A stretch of 64,000 nt of DNA from Pseudomonas proteolytica (GTDB lineage: Bacteria > Pseudomonadota > Gammaproteobacteria > Pseudomonadales > Pseudomonadaceae). Positions 1-8,752 of the stretch are shown here, piece by piece. The position numbers and the translations under genes are program-made. The DNA lies in contig NZ_VFEV01000011.1 in assembly GCF_007858275.1 (NCBI RefSeq), positions 62,001 to 126,000 on the forward strand, read 5' to 3'. Within the stretch, counting starts at the first letter, position 1; each line of letters begins with the position of its first letter. The notes below the pieces were generated by a model. The model did no database searches. It was not told the DNA's origin and worked only from the letters and a program-made list of their open reading frames with translations.

Positions 1-84
1 CAGTAACTTATTCAGCCCCAGCAACGTCAACATTTTTATGGCAACGGCGATGCCATTCAAAAGGCTGGTTTTAACAAGATTCAT
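1..84 (-). CDS. wzx: O-antigen flippase (Wzx-like), N-terminal fragment cut by window edge
   Basis: An ATG at 84-82 on the minus strand overlaps the fdtB stop codon (ATGA). The frame stays open to base 1, giving 28 residues that begin [21 protein letters not shown] short polar start followed at once by a hydrophobic helix is typical of polysaccharide flippases of the MOP superfamily, which move undecaprenyl-linked O-units across the inner membrane. The coupling to fdtB and the place in an O-antigen cluster support this. Only the first membrane segment is visible, so the assignment rests on the N-terminus and context. The rest lies left of the window. Confidence 0.6.
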   Translation of the reverse strand, partial: MNLVKTSLLNGIAVAIKMLTLLGLNKLL

Positions 85-1205
85 CAGTTTCTACCGAAAC
101 TGTTACACGCCGAGACAATAACCTGCGCCTCCGCCATCGACAGCGTAGGGCCAATCGGCAAACTTAATATACGTTGATGTATACGTTCCGCGACAGGATA
201 GGAATGACCAGCAAGCTCTGAATATGCTTGTTGCTGATGAGGCGGAATTGGATAGTGGATCAATGTTTGTATGCCATGCTCCGCAAGATGTTTTTGAAGC
301 TCATCTCGCTGATCGCACAAGACCGTATAAACATGCCACACATGACTGGAGTTGCTTGACGCATCAAACTCTGACGCGACAGGCAAAGAAATAAGAGGAT
401 TCGTGATTGTCGCAGAATACAACTGTGCAATTTCACGACGATAAGCGGTTTGTGCATCCAGATACTTAAGTTTGACCGAGAGGCAAGCCGCTTGAACTTC
501 ATCAAGCCGACTATTTACACCGCGATAAGTATTCTTGTACTTCTCATACGATCCATAATTACCCAACGCCCGGATCGTAACGGCCAACTTATCATCATTG
601 GTTGTAACGGCACCCGCGTCACCTAAAGCGCCGAGATTTTTTCCTGGATAAAAGCTGAATCCCGATGCATCCCCCCAGCTGCCAGCCTTTTTCCCATCAA
701 TATGGGCACCGTGAGCCTGTGCTGAATCCTCCAGCACCAATAGGCCATGTCGCTTGGCAACGGCCATAATCTTGGGCATATCAGCCATTCGACCATAAAG
801 GTGAACAGGAAGAATAGCTTTGGTCTTCTTCGTGATGGCAGACTCGACTGCCATCGGACAGAGATTCCGTGTGTCGGGATCCGGCTCGACCAGCACAGGA
901 ACCAGTCCATTTTCAGAAATAGCCAGGACACTGGCGATATAGGTATTGGATGGAACAATGATTTCGTCCCCCTCACTCATGTAGCCAAGCTCTTTCCACG
1001 CTCTGATAACCAATACCAAAGCATCGAGACCGTTAGCCACACCGATGCAATGTCGAGTGCCGCAATAGGCTGCAAATTCGCGTTCGAATATCTGAAGTTC
1101 AGTTCCGCCGATATACCAACCAGAGTCAACAACACGAGTGCAAGCAGCGACCAACTCATCACGGCAAAGGCTGTTTATATCTTTTAACTCTAAAAACTTT
1201 ATCAT
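84..1205 (-). CDS. fdtB: dTDP-3-amino-3,6-dideoxyhexose transaminase (FdtB-like)
   Basis: PLP-dependent sugar aminotransferase of the DegT/DnrJ/EryC1/StrS family, 373 residues. It probably transfers an amino group from glutamate to the 3-keto sugar made by FdtA, giving dTDP-3-amino-3,6-dideoxygalactose or its epimer. The EDSAQAHG motif (near residue 160) and the PLP lysine in YPGKN (near residue 189) are present. The frame opens at 1262, but family members start with a sequence like [11 protein letters not shown], so I use the ATG at 1205, with AGG about 11 bases upstream. It sits 96 bases after fdtA, and its stop overlaps the next start (wzx). The exact sugar product is inferred from FdtA next door. 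Confidence 0.85.
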   Translation of the reverse strand: MIKFLELKDINSLCRDELVAACTRVVDSGWYIGGTELQIFEREFAAYCGTRHCIGVANGLDALVLVIRAWKELGYMSEGDEIIVPSNTYIASVLAISENGLVPVLVEPDPDTRNLCPMAVESAITKKTKAILPVHLYGRMADMPKIMAVAKRHGLLVLEDSAQAHGAHIDGKKAGSWGDASGFSFYPGKNLGALGDAGAVTTNDDKLAVTIRALGNYGSYEKYKNTYRGVNSRLDEVQAACLSVKLKYLDAQTAYRREIAQLYSATITNPLISLPVASEFDASSNSSHVWHVYTVLCDQRDELQKHLAEHGIQTLIHYPIPPHQQQAYSELAGHSYPVAERIHQRILSLPIGPTLSMAEAQVIVSACNSFGRN

Positions 1206-1301
1206 TTTTGCAATTACCTGATCATTTCGGCCAAACAACAGACTAAAAACCAACCCACTCATTAGCTCGTAATCTTCATGCGCTCTATTACACTCGAGAG
1301 T

Positions 1302-1706
1302 TTAGTTCGACTTGGCCAGCAACTTAAAGTCAGAATAACTACGAATGTAGTCTTGCTCATCGTAGAGTTCGCTCGCCAAGACAAGCAGGACACAATCAGG
1401 GCTGAAATGATGCATTTCACGCCAAATCATCTTCCTGATGAGAATCGCTTTAACAGGAGAGTCCAGCCAGACCTCCTCCTGATTGACCCCATCATCCAAT
1501 TTCATGAGGCATCGACCAGATATGCAAACCGCAACCTGCATCAGCTCTTTGTGAGCATGAAAACCACGAGCAACGTCTTCCCGGGTTTGGGTAAGGTAAT
1601 AAACGCGCTTGATTGCGAAAGGAATATTCTTGTTATTCTCCAGAGCGATCAGTTGCCCTCGCTCATCCCCCCTCGATTCAATATCTAAAATCTCGATCAA
1701 ACTCAT
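1302..1706 (-). CDS. fdtA: dTDP-4-oxo-6-deoxyglucose 3,4-ketoisomerase (FdtA-like)
   Basis: A 134-residue single-domain cupin of the WxcM/FdtA family. It moves the keto group of dTDP-4-keto-6-deoxyglucose from C4 to C3, the committed step towards 3-amino-3,6-dideoxy sugars of surface polysaccharide. Family features are the RG-FHAHKEL segment (histidines of the cupin site), the GRCLMKLDDG strand and the W-EMHHFSPDC region. Its ATG overlaps the rfbC stop by four bases, so the two are probably translationally coupled. FdtA (galacto product) and Tll/QdtA-type (gluco product) enzymes look alike, so the product epimer is not settled by sequence reading alone. Confidence 0.85.
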   Translation of the reverse strand: MSLIEILDIESRGDERGQLIALENNKNIPFAIKRVYYLTQTREDVARGFHAHKELMQVAVCISGRCLMKLDDGVNQEEVWLDSPVKAILIRKMIWREMHHFSPDCVLLVLASELYDEQDYIRSYSDFKLLAKSN

Positions 1707-2269
1707 TGCTGCGCCTCCAGAAAGGCATCCAACCCTGGTGCGCTATCGTCTTTTTCACTGACGAGGTAGTCTCCAGCATTAGGCCAATCAATATTCAGCG
1801 CCGGATCACTCCAATGAAGCGCTCCCTCGGAATCCTTAGCATAGTAATCGGTGGTCTTGTACAGAAAATGAGTGTCGTCCTCTAGCGAGACAAAGCCATG
1901 TGCGAACCCTTCTGGGATCCAGAGCATATGGTTGTTGGTAGTATTCAGATGCACGCCGACCCATTTCAAATAGGTGCTGGACTCAGGCCGAATATCCACC
2001 GCCACATCAAATGCAGCACCCCGTACCACACGCACTAGCTTGCCCTGGGCATGCGGCGCACGCTGGAAGTGCAAGCCCCTCAGCACGCCCTTTGCTGAGC
2101 AGGAGTGATTATCCTGAACAAACGCTCGTGGGATCGGCAGCCCTAGCTCTTTAAGCGCTGTATGAAACCGCTCTTCGTTAAAGCTTTCCATAAACCAGCC
2201 GCGATCATCGACAAAAACCTTTGGTTCAATGATTACAACGTCAAGAATAGCAGTCTGAATCAGTTTCAT
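1703..2269 (-). CDS. rfbC: dTDP-4-dehydrorhamnose 3,5-epimerase
   Basis: RmlC, 188 residues, a normal length. It epimerises C3 and C5 of dTDP-4-keto-6-deoxyglucose on the way to dTDP-L-rhamnose. Visible family segments are [15 protein letters not shown] near the N-terminus, [18 protein letters not shown] with the catalytic histidine, and [22 protein letters not shown]. The frame is open further upstream, but the ATG at 2269 overlaps the rfbA stop (ATGA) and gives the family start [11 protein letters not shown]. It is unusual next to fdtA, because both enzymes use the same substrate. Neither rfbB nor rfbD is in the window. Confidence 0.95.
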   Translation of the reverse strand: MKLIQTAILDVVIIEPKVFVDDRGWFMESFNEERFHTALKELGLPIPRAFVQDNHSCSAKGVLRGLHFQRAPHAQGKLVRVVRGAAFDVAVDIRPESSTYLKWVGVHLNTTNNHMLWIPEGFAHGFVSLEDDTHFLYKTTDYYAKDSEGALHWSDPALNIDWPNAGDYLVSEKDDSAPGLDAFLEAQQ

Positions 2270-3159
2270 GCCTTTGAAGCCTCTTCCAGAAGTTTCTGCA
2301 AGTACTGGCCATAGCCTGTCTTTTTCAGTTTTTCCGCCTGAACACCTAGCTGCTCCGAAGTGATCCAACCTTTATGGAACGCAATTTCCTCGAGGCAGGC
2401 GACTTTAAGCCCCTGGCGGTGCTCAATGGTATGGACGAAATGACTCGCCTCCAAGAGCGACTCGTGAGTACCAGTGTCCAGCCAGGCAAAACCACGGCCC
2501 AGCATCTCTACAGTTAATGACTTGTCGTCCAGATAGGCACGATTGACGTCCGTGATCTCAAGCTCGCCACGCGGCGATGGCTTGATGCTCTTAGCAATGT
2601 CCACCACTCGGTTATCGTAGAAGTACAAGCCTGTAACTGCGTAGTTAGACTTCGGTTTCGTTGGTTTTTCTTCGATGCTCAATGCCCGACCAGTGGCATC
2701 GAACTCAACCACACCAAAACGCTCAGGATCCGATACGTGATAGCCAAAGACTGTCGCACCGGATGTCTGGGACATGGCGGAGCGTAAGTTATCGGAAAAG
2801 TGCTGGCCGTAGAAAATATTGTCGCCAAGGATCAGGCAGCAAGGATCATCACCAATAAACTCTTCGCCAATCAGGAAGGCCTGGGCCAATCCGTCCGGAC
2901 TGGGTTGCTCGGCATAGCTGAGCTGGATGCCGTACTGGCTGCCGTCTCCCAGGAGCTTTTTAAAGCAAGGCAGATCTTCAGGTGTCGAGATGATCAAGAT
3001 TTCGCGCATGCCAGCGAGCATCAACACCGACAACGGATAAAAAATCATCGGTTTGTCGAAAATAGGCAACATTTGCTTGGATACACCCAGAGTCAGTGGG
3101 TGCAAACGCGTCCCGGAGCCGCCGGCGAGGATGATGCCTTTGCGTTTGATGTCCGTCAT
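2266..3159 (-). CDS. rfbA: glucose-1-phosphate thymidylyltransferase
   Basis: RmlA, 297 residues. It makes dTDP-glucose from dTTP and glucose-1-phosphate, the entry point for both rhamnose and 3-amino-3,6-dideoxy sugars. The nucleotide-binding loop [16 protein letters not shown] is near residue 8, followed by [13 protein letters not shown]. Later come [11 protein letters not shown] and the [13 protein letters not shown] segment. It is the first gene of the leftward rfbA-rfbC-fdtA-fdtB-wzx run and follows a gap of nearly 500 bases, so a promoter probably lies in that gap. It may also be reached by read-through from wzz. Confidence 0.97.
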   Translation of the reverse strand: MTDIKRKGIILAGGSGTRLHPLTLGVSKQMLPIFDKPMIFYPLSVLMLAGMREILIISTPEDLPCFKKLLGDGSQYGIQLSYAEQPSPDGLAQAFLIGEEFIGDDPCCLILGDNIFYGQHFSDNLRSAMSQTSGATVFGYHVSDPERFGVVEFDATGRALSIEEKPTKPKSNYAVTGLYFYDNRVVDIAKSIKPSPRGELEITDVNRAYLDDKSLTVEMLGRGFAWLDTGTHESLLEASHFVHTIEHRQGLKVACLEEIAFHKGWITSEQLGVQAEKLKKTGYGQYLQKLLEEASKA

Positions 3160-3642
3160 ATCTTTAGAACTTCCTTAAATATCTGCATTACACCAATGCC
3201 AACACACGGGTTGGCGGGTGAAAAATAGCGCGTAGCTTCTCGGTATTGAGCCACAATTTCAATGCCTGTGGCCGGCAATCCGAAATCGCCAATATAAAAA
3301 TCTCGTTTTTTCCGGACAGAGCTCTCCCCTGCGGAGGCCTCCTGCGCAACGTAGTCAACGCTCCACGCGGGAAAATAACCGCCCTGGCAAGGTTGATCGA
3401 CTCGCGTGATTATGAGCCATCCGCCGCAGGACGCTGCCGTTTTTTACATGAAATAACCCGACGAGCAGGAGGACCGCCCCTACAAACGCCAGTCACACTG
3501 ACCGACCCCAGGTATCACGCGAGCCCAAAAGCCGAAAAACACTTATCCAGTGCGCTATAGACAATAAGTTGCAAGCTAGTTTCCAAATGAAATGAAATAC
3601 CGCACTGCCAGGAGAGCACAGCGCGGTTCTTGCAGGCATCTA
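3160..3642. other. Intergenic gap between wzz and rfbA
   Basis: A 483-base stretch with no convincing gene. A short open frame on the plus strand (3246-3560) has no ribosome site and no recognisable product. I looked for an ops/JUMPstart-type antitermination element and a clear intrinsic terminator after wzz and saw neither. A promoter for rfbA on the minus strand is expected here, but I cannot place it with confidence. Confidence 0.5.
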
Positions 3643-4992
3643 TTACGGCTTGTTCAAACCTGTATCGCTACCCACCATCGTCGGCGAATTGGACAGCATG
3701 GATAATGCTGCCGATTGGGGCTGAGATTGACGGGTCTTGACAAGATGACGAATCACGGCAATGAATGCCCCGACAAATCCACCCAAGATCAGACCAAGCA
3801 GGATAATCAACGCCTTCTGAGGCTTGACCGGACGTAAAGGTTCAAGGGCTTGCTTATCGATAGTTACCAGCTTCAGCCGGCTCATATCAATGCTTAAGTT
3901 ACGCAAGCGAGCCTCTTCAGCGCGCACCGGCTGAACACCGGCCAGAAACAGATCCTCGTTTTCACGACGATTCAGCACTTCAATCTCACGGTTCGACTGG
4001 AGCAATTGAAGCTCTTTGGCAATCTGCGCGATACGACCCTCAGTAAAGTCATCGGACTTACGCTGCATCAACACAGTACGTTCAGCCTCAAGCGCCTCGA
4101 CGCCCATGAAGTACAGAGGGATTTGCTGATTGTTTATTTCGGTACGCATCACACTTGATGAGCCATTACGCTCTGACTCACCCAGAGCGGAAGGCGTGCT
4201 GGGCTTTCTGATCCCCAGGGACTTGGCGATTCCGATGGCTTCGTTCAACTGCGCCACTCGGTCGATGCGCCCAGTCTTCAACTGTGCTCGCAACGCCTTG
4301 AGTTCATCCTGCAACTGCGCACGTCGCAAGCTATCGGTTTCTCGCAGCGATGCAATCCGCGCCTCTTTATCAACCTCGTAATTAGAGCGGGCAGCATCAA
4401 TCTTGCCCTTGAGCTCGTTCAATCGGTTTTTTACGATGACGTCCAGATCCGCTGCAATTTGCTCACGTTCCGTGGCAATCGCGTAATCAACGAAGCCATT
4501 GAGAATGGCGACGCCATCCACGCCTTTCGGATAACTCATCTCAAGCTTGATATAGGCACTGAGAGAGTTAGCCTTCTTCGGGTCGGGCAGAATGAGCTCA
4601 ATAGAGTTGCGGTTAAACTCTTCGAAACTCTGCTCCAAGGTCCTGCCAGGCTGCTCGAATGCCTTGAACAATTTCTGGTTTGAGCGGAAAAAACCCAAGC
4701 GGGTATCGTAAGACTCCAATGATGCGCCCACTCTGACAAGAGCATCACCAGGAGGAAGCGTATAAATCTCAGAGCGATTCAAAGCATCCAGCTCGTTAAT
4801 TGCGGCCGGGCGCAACACACTGCTGACTTCGTACTGAGGAGGCGTGAGGAACGCATAGATCGCAGCAATCAGCCCGGCGCTTGCGGTAGCAGCCAAGACT
4901 AATTTTTTCTGCTTCCAGATAACCTGAAAAAGTGCAACAAGATCAATCTCGTCGGACGAAGGAATCGGGGGTGCGCGGAAGCTACTACTCAC
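3643..4992 (-). CDS. wzz: O-antigen chain-length determinant (Wzz family)
   Basis: Inner-membrane polysaccharide co-polymerase, 449 residues, which sets the modal length of O-antigen made by Wzy. The layout is typical. A short cytoplasmic start (DEIDLVALFQVIWKQKK) is followed by a first membrane helix near residues 31-50. A long, helix-rich periplasmic domain comes next, with coiled-coil-like stretches around 180-340. A second helix lies near 395-418 (ALIILLGLILGGFVGAFIAV) and is preceded by the proline-rich PLRPVKPQKA motif. The start is GTG, with AGG 8 bases upstream. It lies between the ihfB region and the sugar genes, the usual arrangement for Pseudomonas O-antigen loci. Confidence 0.93.
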   Translation of the reverse strand: MSSSFRAPPIPSSDEIDLVALFQVIWKQKKLVLAATASAGLIAAIYAFLTPPQYEVSSVLRPAAINELDALNRSEIYTLPPGDALVRVGASLESYDTRLGFFRSNQKLFKAFEQPGRTLEQSFEEFNRNSIELILPDPKKANSLSAYIKLEMSYPKGVDGVAILNGFVDYAIATEREQIAADLDVIVKNRLNELKGKIDAARSNYEVDKEARIASLRETDSLRRAQLQDELKALRAQLKTGRIDRVAQLNEAIGIAKSLGIRKPSTPSALGESERNGSSSVMRTEINNQQIPLYFMGVEALEAERTVLMQRKSDDFTEGRIAQIAKELQLLQSNREIEVLNRRENEDLFLAGVQPVRAEEARLRNLSIDMSRLKLVTIDKQALEPLRPVKPQKALIILLGLILGGFVGAFIAVIRHLVKTRQSQPQSAALSMLSNSPTMVGSDTGLNKP

Positions 4993-5363
4993 AACAAAAA
5001 CCTGCCTTCAAAGAGAAACTGCGGGCTCGTTATGCAGACAATCTTGTGGTTTTTGTATTTATAAGGGTCGGCCAAAAAGCCCAGCGTCGCTGCCAAGCCT
5101 TGGACACACAAAATGACTGGAATCGAGAACAGGTTGCATTTTGCCATCTCGTCATAACATTACAAGACTTGACATGTCCGTAGGGCAATTCCTACTCACT
5201 GAGGAAGTTGCAGGGAACATGATTCAGTTGAGCCCCAACATCACTATTTCCTAACGACAGAGAAGCGCTAATGCATCCTAGGGGGGGGGTGTAGAGCCAA
5301 CGCCCAACAAAAGGCTTACACCTGCAATCGAAGCGACAAACGGTATGCGCCTTCCGACTAACC
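4993..5363. other. Intergenic gap between the LapA-domain gene and wzz, with a nine-G tract
   Basis: A 371-base stretch without a credible gene. It should hold the wzz promoter on the minus strand. It contains a run of nine G at 5281-5289, about 290 bases upstream of the wzz start, and an interrupted palindrome at 5180-5195 (listed separately). I could not pick a reliable -35/-10 pair. Confidence 0.6.
5180..5195. promoter_or_regulatory. Interrupted palindrome upstream of wzz, possible regulator site
   Basis: The sequence GTAGGGCAATTCCTAC has perfect 5-base arms (GTAGG/CCTAC) around six AT-rich bases. It lies about 190 bases upstream of the wzz start. Its shape resembles boxes bound by NarL/FixJ/RcsB-type response regulators. 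This is a resemblance only; no regulator is identified in the window. Confidence 0.3.
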
Positions 5364-5597
5364 CTACAGTGTGGGGTTTGGGCGTTTCTTACGGCGAACC
5401 AGCAAACTCAGAAACGGCCCCACCAACATCCCCACAATCAACGCCAACGTCACAAACACCGAAACCGGCAGCTGTGGCGTAGACCACCCCAGGAACGCCA
5501 GGGCGACGTCTTGCTGGTTTTCCAGTACGAATGCCAGGATCGCCAAGGCGGCGATCAGCACAATCAGTACCAGGGCGACGCGCTTTACACCGCGCAT
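5364..5597 (-). CDS. LapA-domain (DUF1049) inner-membrane protein
   Basis: A 77-residue membrane protein with two hydrophobic helices (about residues 6-25 and 45-65), a conserved N-Q-V-like loop (ENQQDVALAFLGW) between them, and a basic tail (RRKKR). This is the LapA/YciS lipopolysaccharide-assembly domain; in E. coli, LapA and LapB help control LPS amounts. The gene follows ihfB by 24 bases and precedes wzz, an order conserved in Pseudomonas. The start has a good ribosome site (AGGAG, about 6 bases upstream). Its role in this organism is inferred from the family. Confidence 0.85.
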   Translation of the reverse strand: MRGVKRVALVLIVLIAALAILAFVLENQQDVALAFLGWSTPQLPVSVFVTLALIVGMLVGPFLSLLVRRKKRPNPTL

Positions 5598-5621
5598 AAA
5601 CTTCTCCTATCCCAAAAAAAC

Positions 5622-5918
5622 TCAGACGTTTTCTTCTTCGTCTTCGTTCACTCGATCCCGCAATTCCTTGCCCGGCTTGAAATGAGGCACGAATTTGCCG
5701 TCGAGGCTGACGGACTGGCCGGTTTTCGGGTTACGGCCCACGCGTGGAGCGCGGTAGTGCAGCGAGAAGCTGCCAAAGCCGCGGATCTCGATCCGATCAC
5801 CAGTGGCCAGGCACTGGGACATTTGCTCAAGCATGGTCTTGATGGCCAACTCCACATCTTTGGATGAGAGCAGCCCTTGATGGGTGACAATTCGTTCGAT
5901 CAACTCCGACTTCGTCAT
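5622..5918 (-). CDS. ihfB: Integration host factor subunit beta
   Basis: A 98-residue DNA-bending protein that pairs with IHF-alpha. It bends DNA sharply at WATCAA-N4-TTR sites and acts in recombination, replication and sigma-54 promoters. The family signature is [27 protein letters not shown] (about residues 41-70), including the arm proline that intercalates into DNA. An acidic tail (NEDEEENV) is also seen in other pseudomonads. The ribosome site AAGGG is well placed. It lies downstream of rpsA, as in enterobacteria, but the rpsA terminator and a gap of over 300 bases suggest it also has its own promoter. Confidence 0.97.
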   Translation of the reverse strand: MTKSELIERIVTHQGLLSSKDVELAIKTMLEQMSQCLATGDRIEIRGFGSFSLHYRAPRVGRNPKTGQSVSLDGKFVPHFKPGKELRDRVNEDEEENV

Positions 5919-6246
5919 ATTTTTCCCTTCTTTTTCAAGCAGCTAGGAAAAGCGCTCCGAAGGTTTTAGCATGACCAGATGAATTTGAACAGCCTGTGGC
6001 TTGACTTATCTTGCGCAAATTATGCTAACCCTTACCAGACCCAGGACCAGAGCAGGCCGGGCTCAGGATAGCGCTGGCGACCTTTCCCCAGAAAAGCCCA
6101 TGGAGTGCCTGGATAACAAGATCGCACCCCGTAAGACGCCTCAAGGGCGATCACGCCTTGCCGGCCACGCACCTCACTCCAACCGCCAAATCCCAGACAC
6201 AAAAAAGGGCGACCGAAGTCGCCCTTTTTATATGGTCTGACAGAAC
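5919..6246. other. Intergenic gap between rpsA and ihfB
   Basis: A 328-base gap. Its right end carries the rpsA terminator (6202-6229). The rest should hold the ihfB promoter on the minus strand. A plus-strand open frame (6001-6240) looks accidental: it has no ribosome site and runs into the terminator hairpin. Confidence 0.6.
6202..6229 (-). terminator. Intrinsic terminator of rpsA
   Basis: A 12-bp perfect stem (6202-6213 with 6218-6229) closes on a four-base loop, which reads TTCG on the minus strand, and carries a T-run on either strand. It lies 17 bases beyond the rpsA stop. The symmetric A/T flanks would let it work in both directions. Confidence 0.93.
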
Positions 6247-7941
6247 TTAGTTCTGTTTTTCCATTTGTGCACGCAACAGGTCGCCCAGAGTGGTCGGACC
6301 CGAAGCAATGTCAGAGGTAGCTGGCTTGTCGCGCAGGCTCTGGATTGCTTCTTTCTCTTCGATCTCGTCTTTCGACTTGATGGAGAGTTGGATTACGCGG
6401 CTCTTGCGGTCAACGCTGATGATCTTGGCTTCTACTTCCTGGCCTTCTTTCAGAACGTTACGAGCGTCTTCAACGCGATCACGGCTGATTTCGGAGGCTT
6501 TCAGAGTCGCTTCGATATCGTCACCCAAAGTGATGATGGCGCCTTTAGCGTCAACTTCCTTCACGATGCCTTTAACGATTGCACCCTTGTCGTTCTCTTG
6601 AACGTACTCGGAGAACGGATCGCTTTCCAGTTGCTTGATACCCAGGGAGATGCGCTCGCGCTCTGGGTCAACCGACAGGATAACGGTGTCCAGCTCGTCG
6701 CCCTTCTTGAAACGACGAACAGCTTCTTCGCCAACTTCGTTCCAGGAGATGTCGGACAGGTGAACCAGGCCGTCGATGCCGCCGTCCAGACCAATGAAGA
6801 TACCGAAATCGGTGATCGACTTGATGGTGCCGGAGATTTTATCGCCCTTGTTGAACTGGCCAGAGAAATCTTCCCATGGGTTAGATTTGCACTGCTTGAT
6901 GCCCAGGGAGATACGACGACGCTCTTCGTCGATGTCCAGAACCATAACTTCCACTTCGTCGCCGACTTGTACGACTTTCGAAGGGTGGATGTTCTTGTTG
7001 GTCCAGTCCATTTCGGAAACGTGTACCAGGCCTTCCACGCCTTCTTCCAGCTCTGCGAAGCAGCCGTAGTCGGTCAGGTTGGTAACACGCGCAGTTACGC
7101 GAGTGCTTTCTGGGTAACGGGCTTTGATAGCAACCCATGGATCTTCACCCAGTTGCTTCAGGCCCAGGGAAACACGGTTGCGCTCGCGATCGTATTTCAG
7201 AACCTTGACATCGATCTCGTCGCCAACGTTGACGATTTCGGAAGGATGCTTGATACGCTTCCAAGCCATGTCGGTAATGTGCAGCAGGCCATCGACGCCA
7301 CCCAGATCGACGAATGCGCCGTAATCGGTGAGGTTCTTGACGATACCTTTGACTTGTTGGCCTTCCTGCAGGGATTCCAGCAGAGCTTCACGCTCAGCGG
7401 AGTTCTCTGCTTCCAGCACGCTGCGACGGGAAACGACAACGTTGTTGCGCTTCTGGTCGAGCTTGATGACCTTGAATTCGAGTTCTTTGCCTTCCAGGTG
7501 CGTGGTGTCGCGCACTGGACGAACGTCGACCAAAGAACCTGGCAGGAACGCACGGATGCCGTTAACGTCGACAGTGAAGCCGCCTTTAACCTTACCGTTG
7601 ATAACGCCCTTGACCACTTCTTCAGCTGCGAAGGCTGCTTCGAGAACAATCCAGCATTCAGCGCGCTTGGCTTTTTCACGGGACAGCTTGGTTTCACCGA
7701 AACCGTCTTCAACCGAGTCCAGAGCAACGTGAACTTCGTCACCGACATTGATAGTCAGGTCACCAGCGTCGTTGTAGAACTGCTCAAGCGGGATGAGTGC
7801 TTCAGACTTCAGACCAGCGTGAACGGTTACCCAGCGAGCTTGGTAATCGATATCAACGATAACACCGGTGATGATGGAGCCAGCCTGAAGGTTCAGGGTT
7901 TTTAGGCTTTCTTCAAAGAGTTCCGCAAAGCTTTCGCTCAT
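6247..7941 (-). CDS. rpsA: 30S ribosomal protein S1
   Basis: A 564-residue RNA-binding protein with six S1 (OB-fold) repeats, the usual size for gammaproteobacteria. It unwinds and docks mRNA on the 30S subunit. Repeated G-x-V/I-x-D/G-x-G-x-F/F-V motifs are visible (for example [39 protein letters not shown] and [20 protein letters not shown]). The frame is open upstream to 8094, but the ATG at 7941 gives the family start [13 protein letters not shown] and has AGGA 7 bases upstream. It follows cmk, as in most gammaproteobacteria, and ends at a strong terminator. The leader of about 120 bases may be where S1 regulates itself, as known in E. coli. Confidence 0.98.
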   Translation of the reverse strand: MSESFAELFEESLKTLNLQAGSIITGVIVDIDYQARWVTVHAGLKSEALIPLEQFYNDAGDLTINVGDEVHVALDSVEDGFGETKLSREKAKRAECWIVLEAAFAAEEVVKGVINGKVKGGFTVDVNGIRAFLPGSLVDVRPVRDTTHLEGKELEFKVIKLDQKRNNVVVSRRSVLEAENSAEREALLESLQEGQQVKGIVKNLTDYGAFVDLGGVDGLLHITDMAWKRIKHPSEIVNVGDEIDVKVLKYDRERNRVSLGLKQLGEDPWVAIKARYPESTRVTARVTNLTDYGCFAELEEGVEGLVHVSEMDWTNKNIHPSKVVQVGDEVEVMVLDIDEERRRISLGIKQCKSNPWEDFSGQFNKGDKISGTIKSITDFGIFIGLDGGIDGLVHLSDISWNEVGEEAVRRFKKGDELDTVILSVDPERERISLGIKQLESDPFSEYVQENDKGAIVKGIVKEVDAKGAIITLGDDIEATLKASEISRDRVEDARNVLKEGQEVEAKIISVDRKSRVIQLSIKSKDEIEEKEAIQSLRDKPATSDIASGPTTLGDLLRAQMEKQN

Positions 7942-8062
7942 TTTAATTCCTGTTGATAAGGGCGAAGAATACGCCCATCTGCCACACCCCAGACGGTGTG
8001 GGTTACGTTCATATAAGAGAAGAAGCGCAGGTCTAGGACTGGTCCCCTGCACTTCCTCTGAG

Positions 8063-8752
8063 TCATCCGGCGATATCGCGAAGGGCGATTTCACTCAAGA
8101 TGCGTTCCAGCACCTGCTCGATGGACAATTCCGTGGAATCCAGCTGTATGGCGTCAGCCGCCGGTTTGAGCGGGGCTACCGCACGCTGGGTGTCACGCTC
8201 ATCGCGCGCACGAATCTCATCTAGCAGACTCGACAGACTAACACCATCCACCTTGCCCTTCAACTGCAAGTAACGGCGGCGCGCCCGCTCCTCGGCACTG
8301 GCCGTCAGGAAAATCTTCAGCGGCGCCTCAGGGAACACCACGGTACCCATATCACGGCCATCGGCCACAAGGCCCGGCGGCTCCTGGAAAGCCCGTTGAC
8401 GCTGGAGCAAGGCATCACGCACGGCCGGCAAGGCGGCCACCTGGGAAGCCCAGGAGCCAACCTGCTCGTTACGCAGATCATCGGTTACGTCATCTCCTTC
8501 CAGGATAATGCGCAGCGAATGACCTTCGGTCGCGCCGACGAACTGCACGTCAAGGTGAGCCGCCAGCAATACCAACGATGCTTCATTGGTCAGGTCGACG
8601 CCATGATTACGTGCGGCGAAAGCCAGCAGGCGATACAACGCCCCGGAGTCCAGCAGACACCACCCCAGACGCTTGGCCAACAAGCCTGCGACGGTGCCTT
8701 TGCCAGAGCCGCTCGGCCCGTCGATGGTAATCACCGGTGCTTTGATATTCAC
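8063..8752 (-). CDS. cmk: Cytidylate kinase
   Basis: A 229-residue kinase that phosphorylates CMP and dCMP with ATP. The P-loop GPSGSGKGT lies near residues 12-20. [21 protein letters not shown] and the [10 protein letters not shown] lid arginines follow. The start is GTG at 8752 and overlaps the tyrA/aroA stop by four bases (GTGA), indicating translational coupling to the aromatic pathway gene. It leads into rpsA after 121 bases. Confidence 0.97.
   Translation of the reverse strand: MNIKAPVITIDGPSGSGKGTVAGLLAKRLGWCLLDSGALYRLLAFAARNHGVDLTNEASLVLLAAHLDVQFVGATEGHSLRIILEGDDVTDDLRNEQVGSWASQVAALPAVRDALLQRQRAFQEPPGLVADGRDMGTVVFPEAPLKIFLTASAEERARRRYLQLKGKVDGVSLSSLLDEIRARDERDTQRAVAPLKPAADAIQLDSTELSIEQVLERILSEIALRDIAG

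Noticed and set aside
3160..3642. JUMPstart/ops antitermination element before the O-antigen genes
   Set aside because: I searched the minus strand by eye for the GGCGGTAG core and did not find it.
6265..7905. A long plus-strand frame antisense to rpsA
   Set aside because: Shadow of the repeated S1 domains; it has no start signal and begins next to the rpsA terminator.
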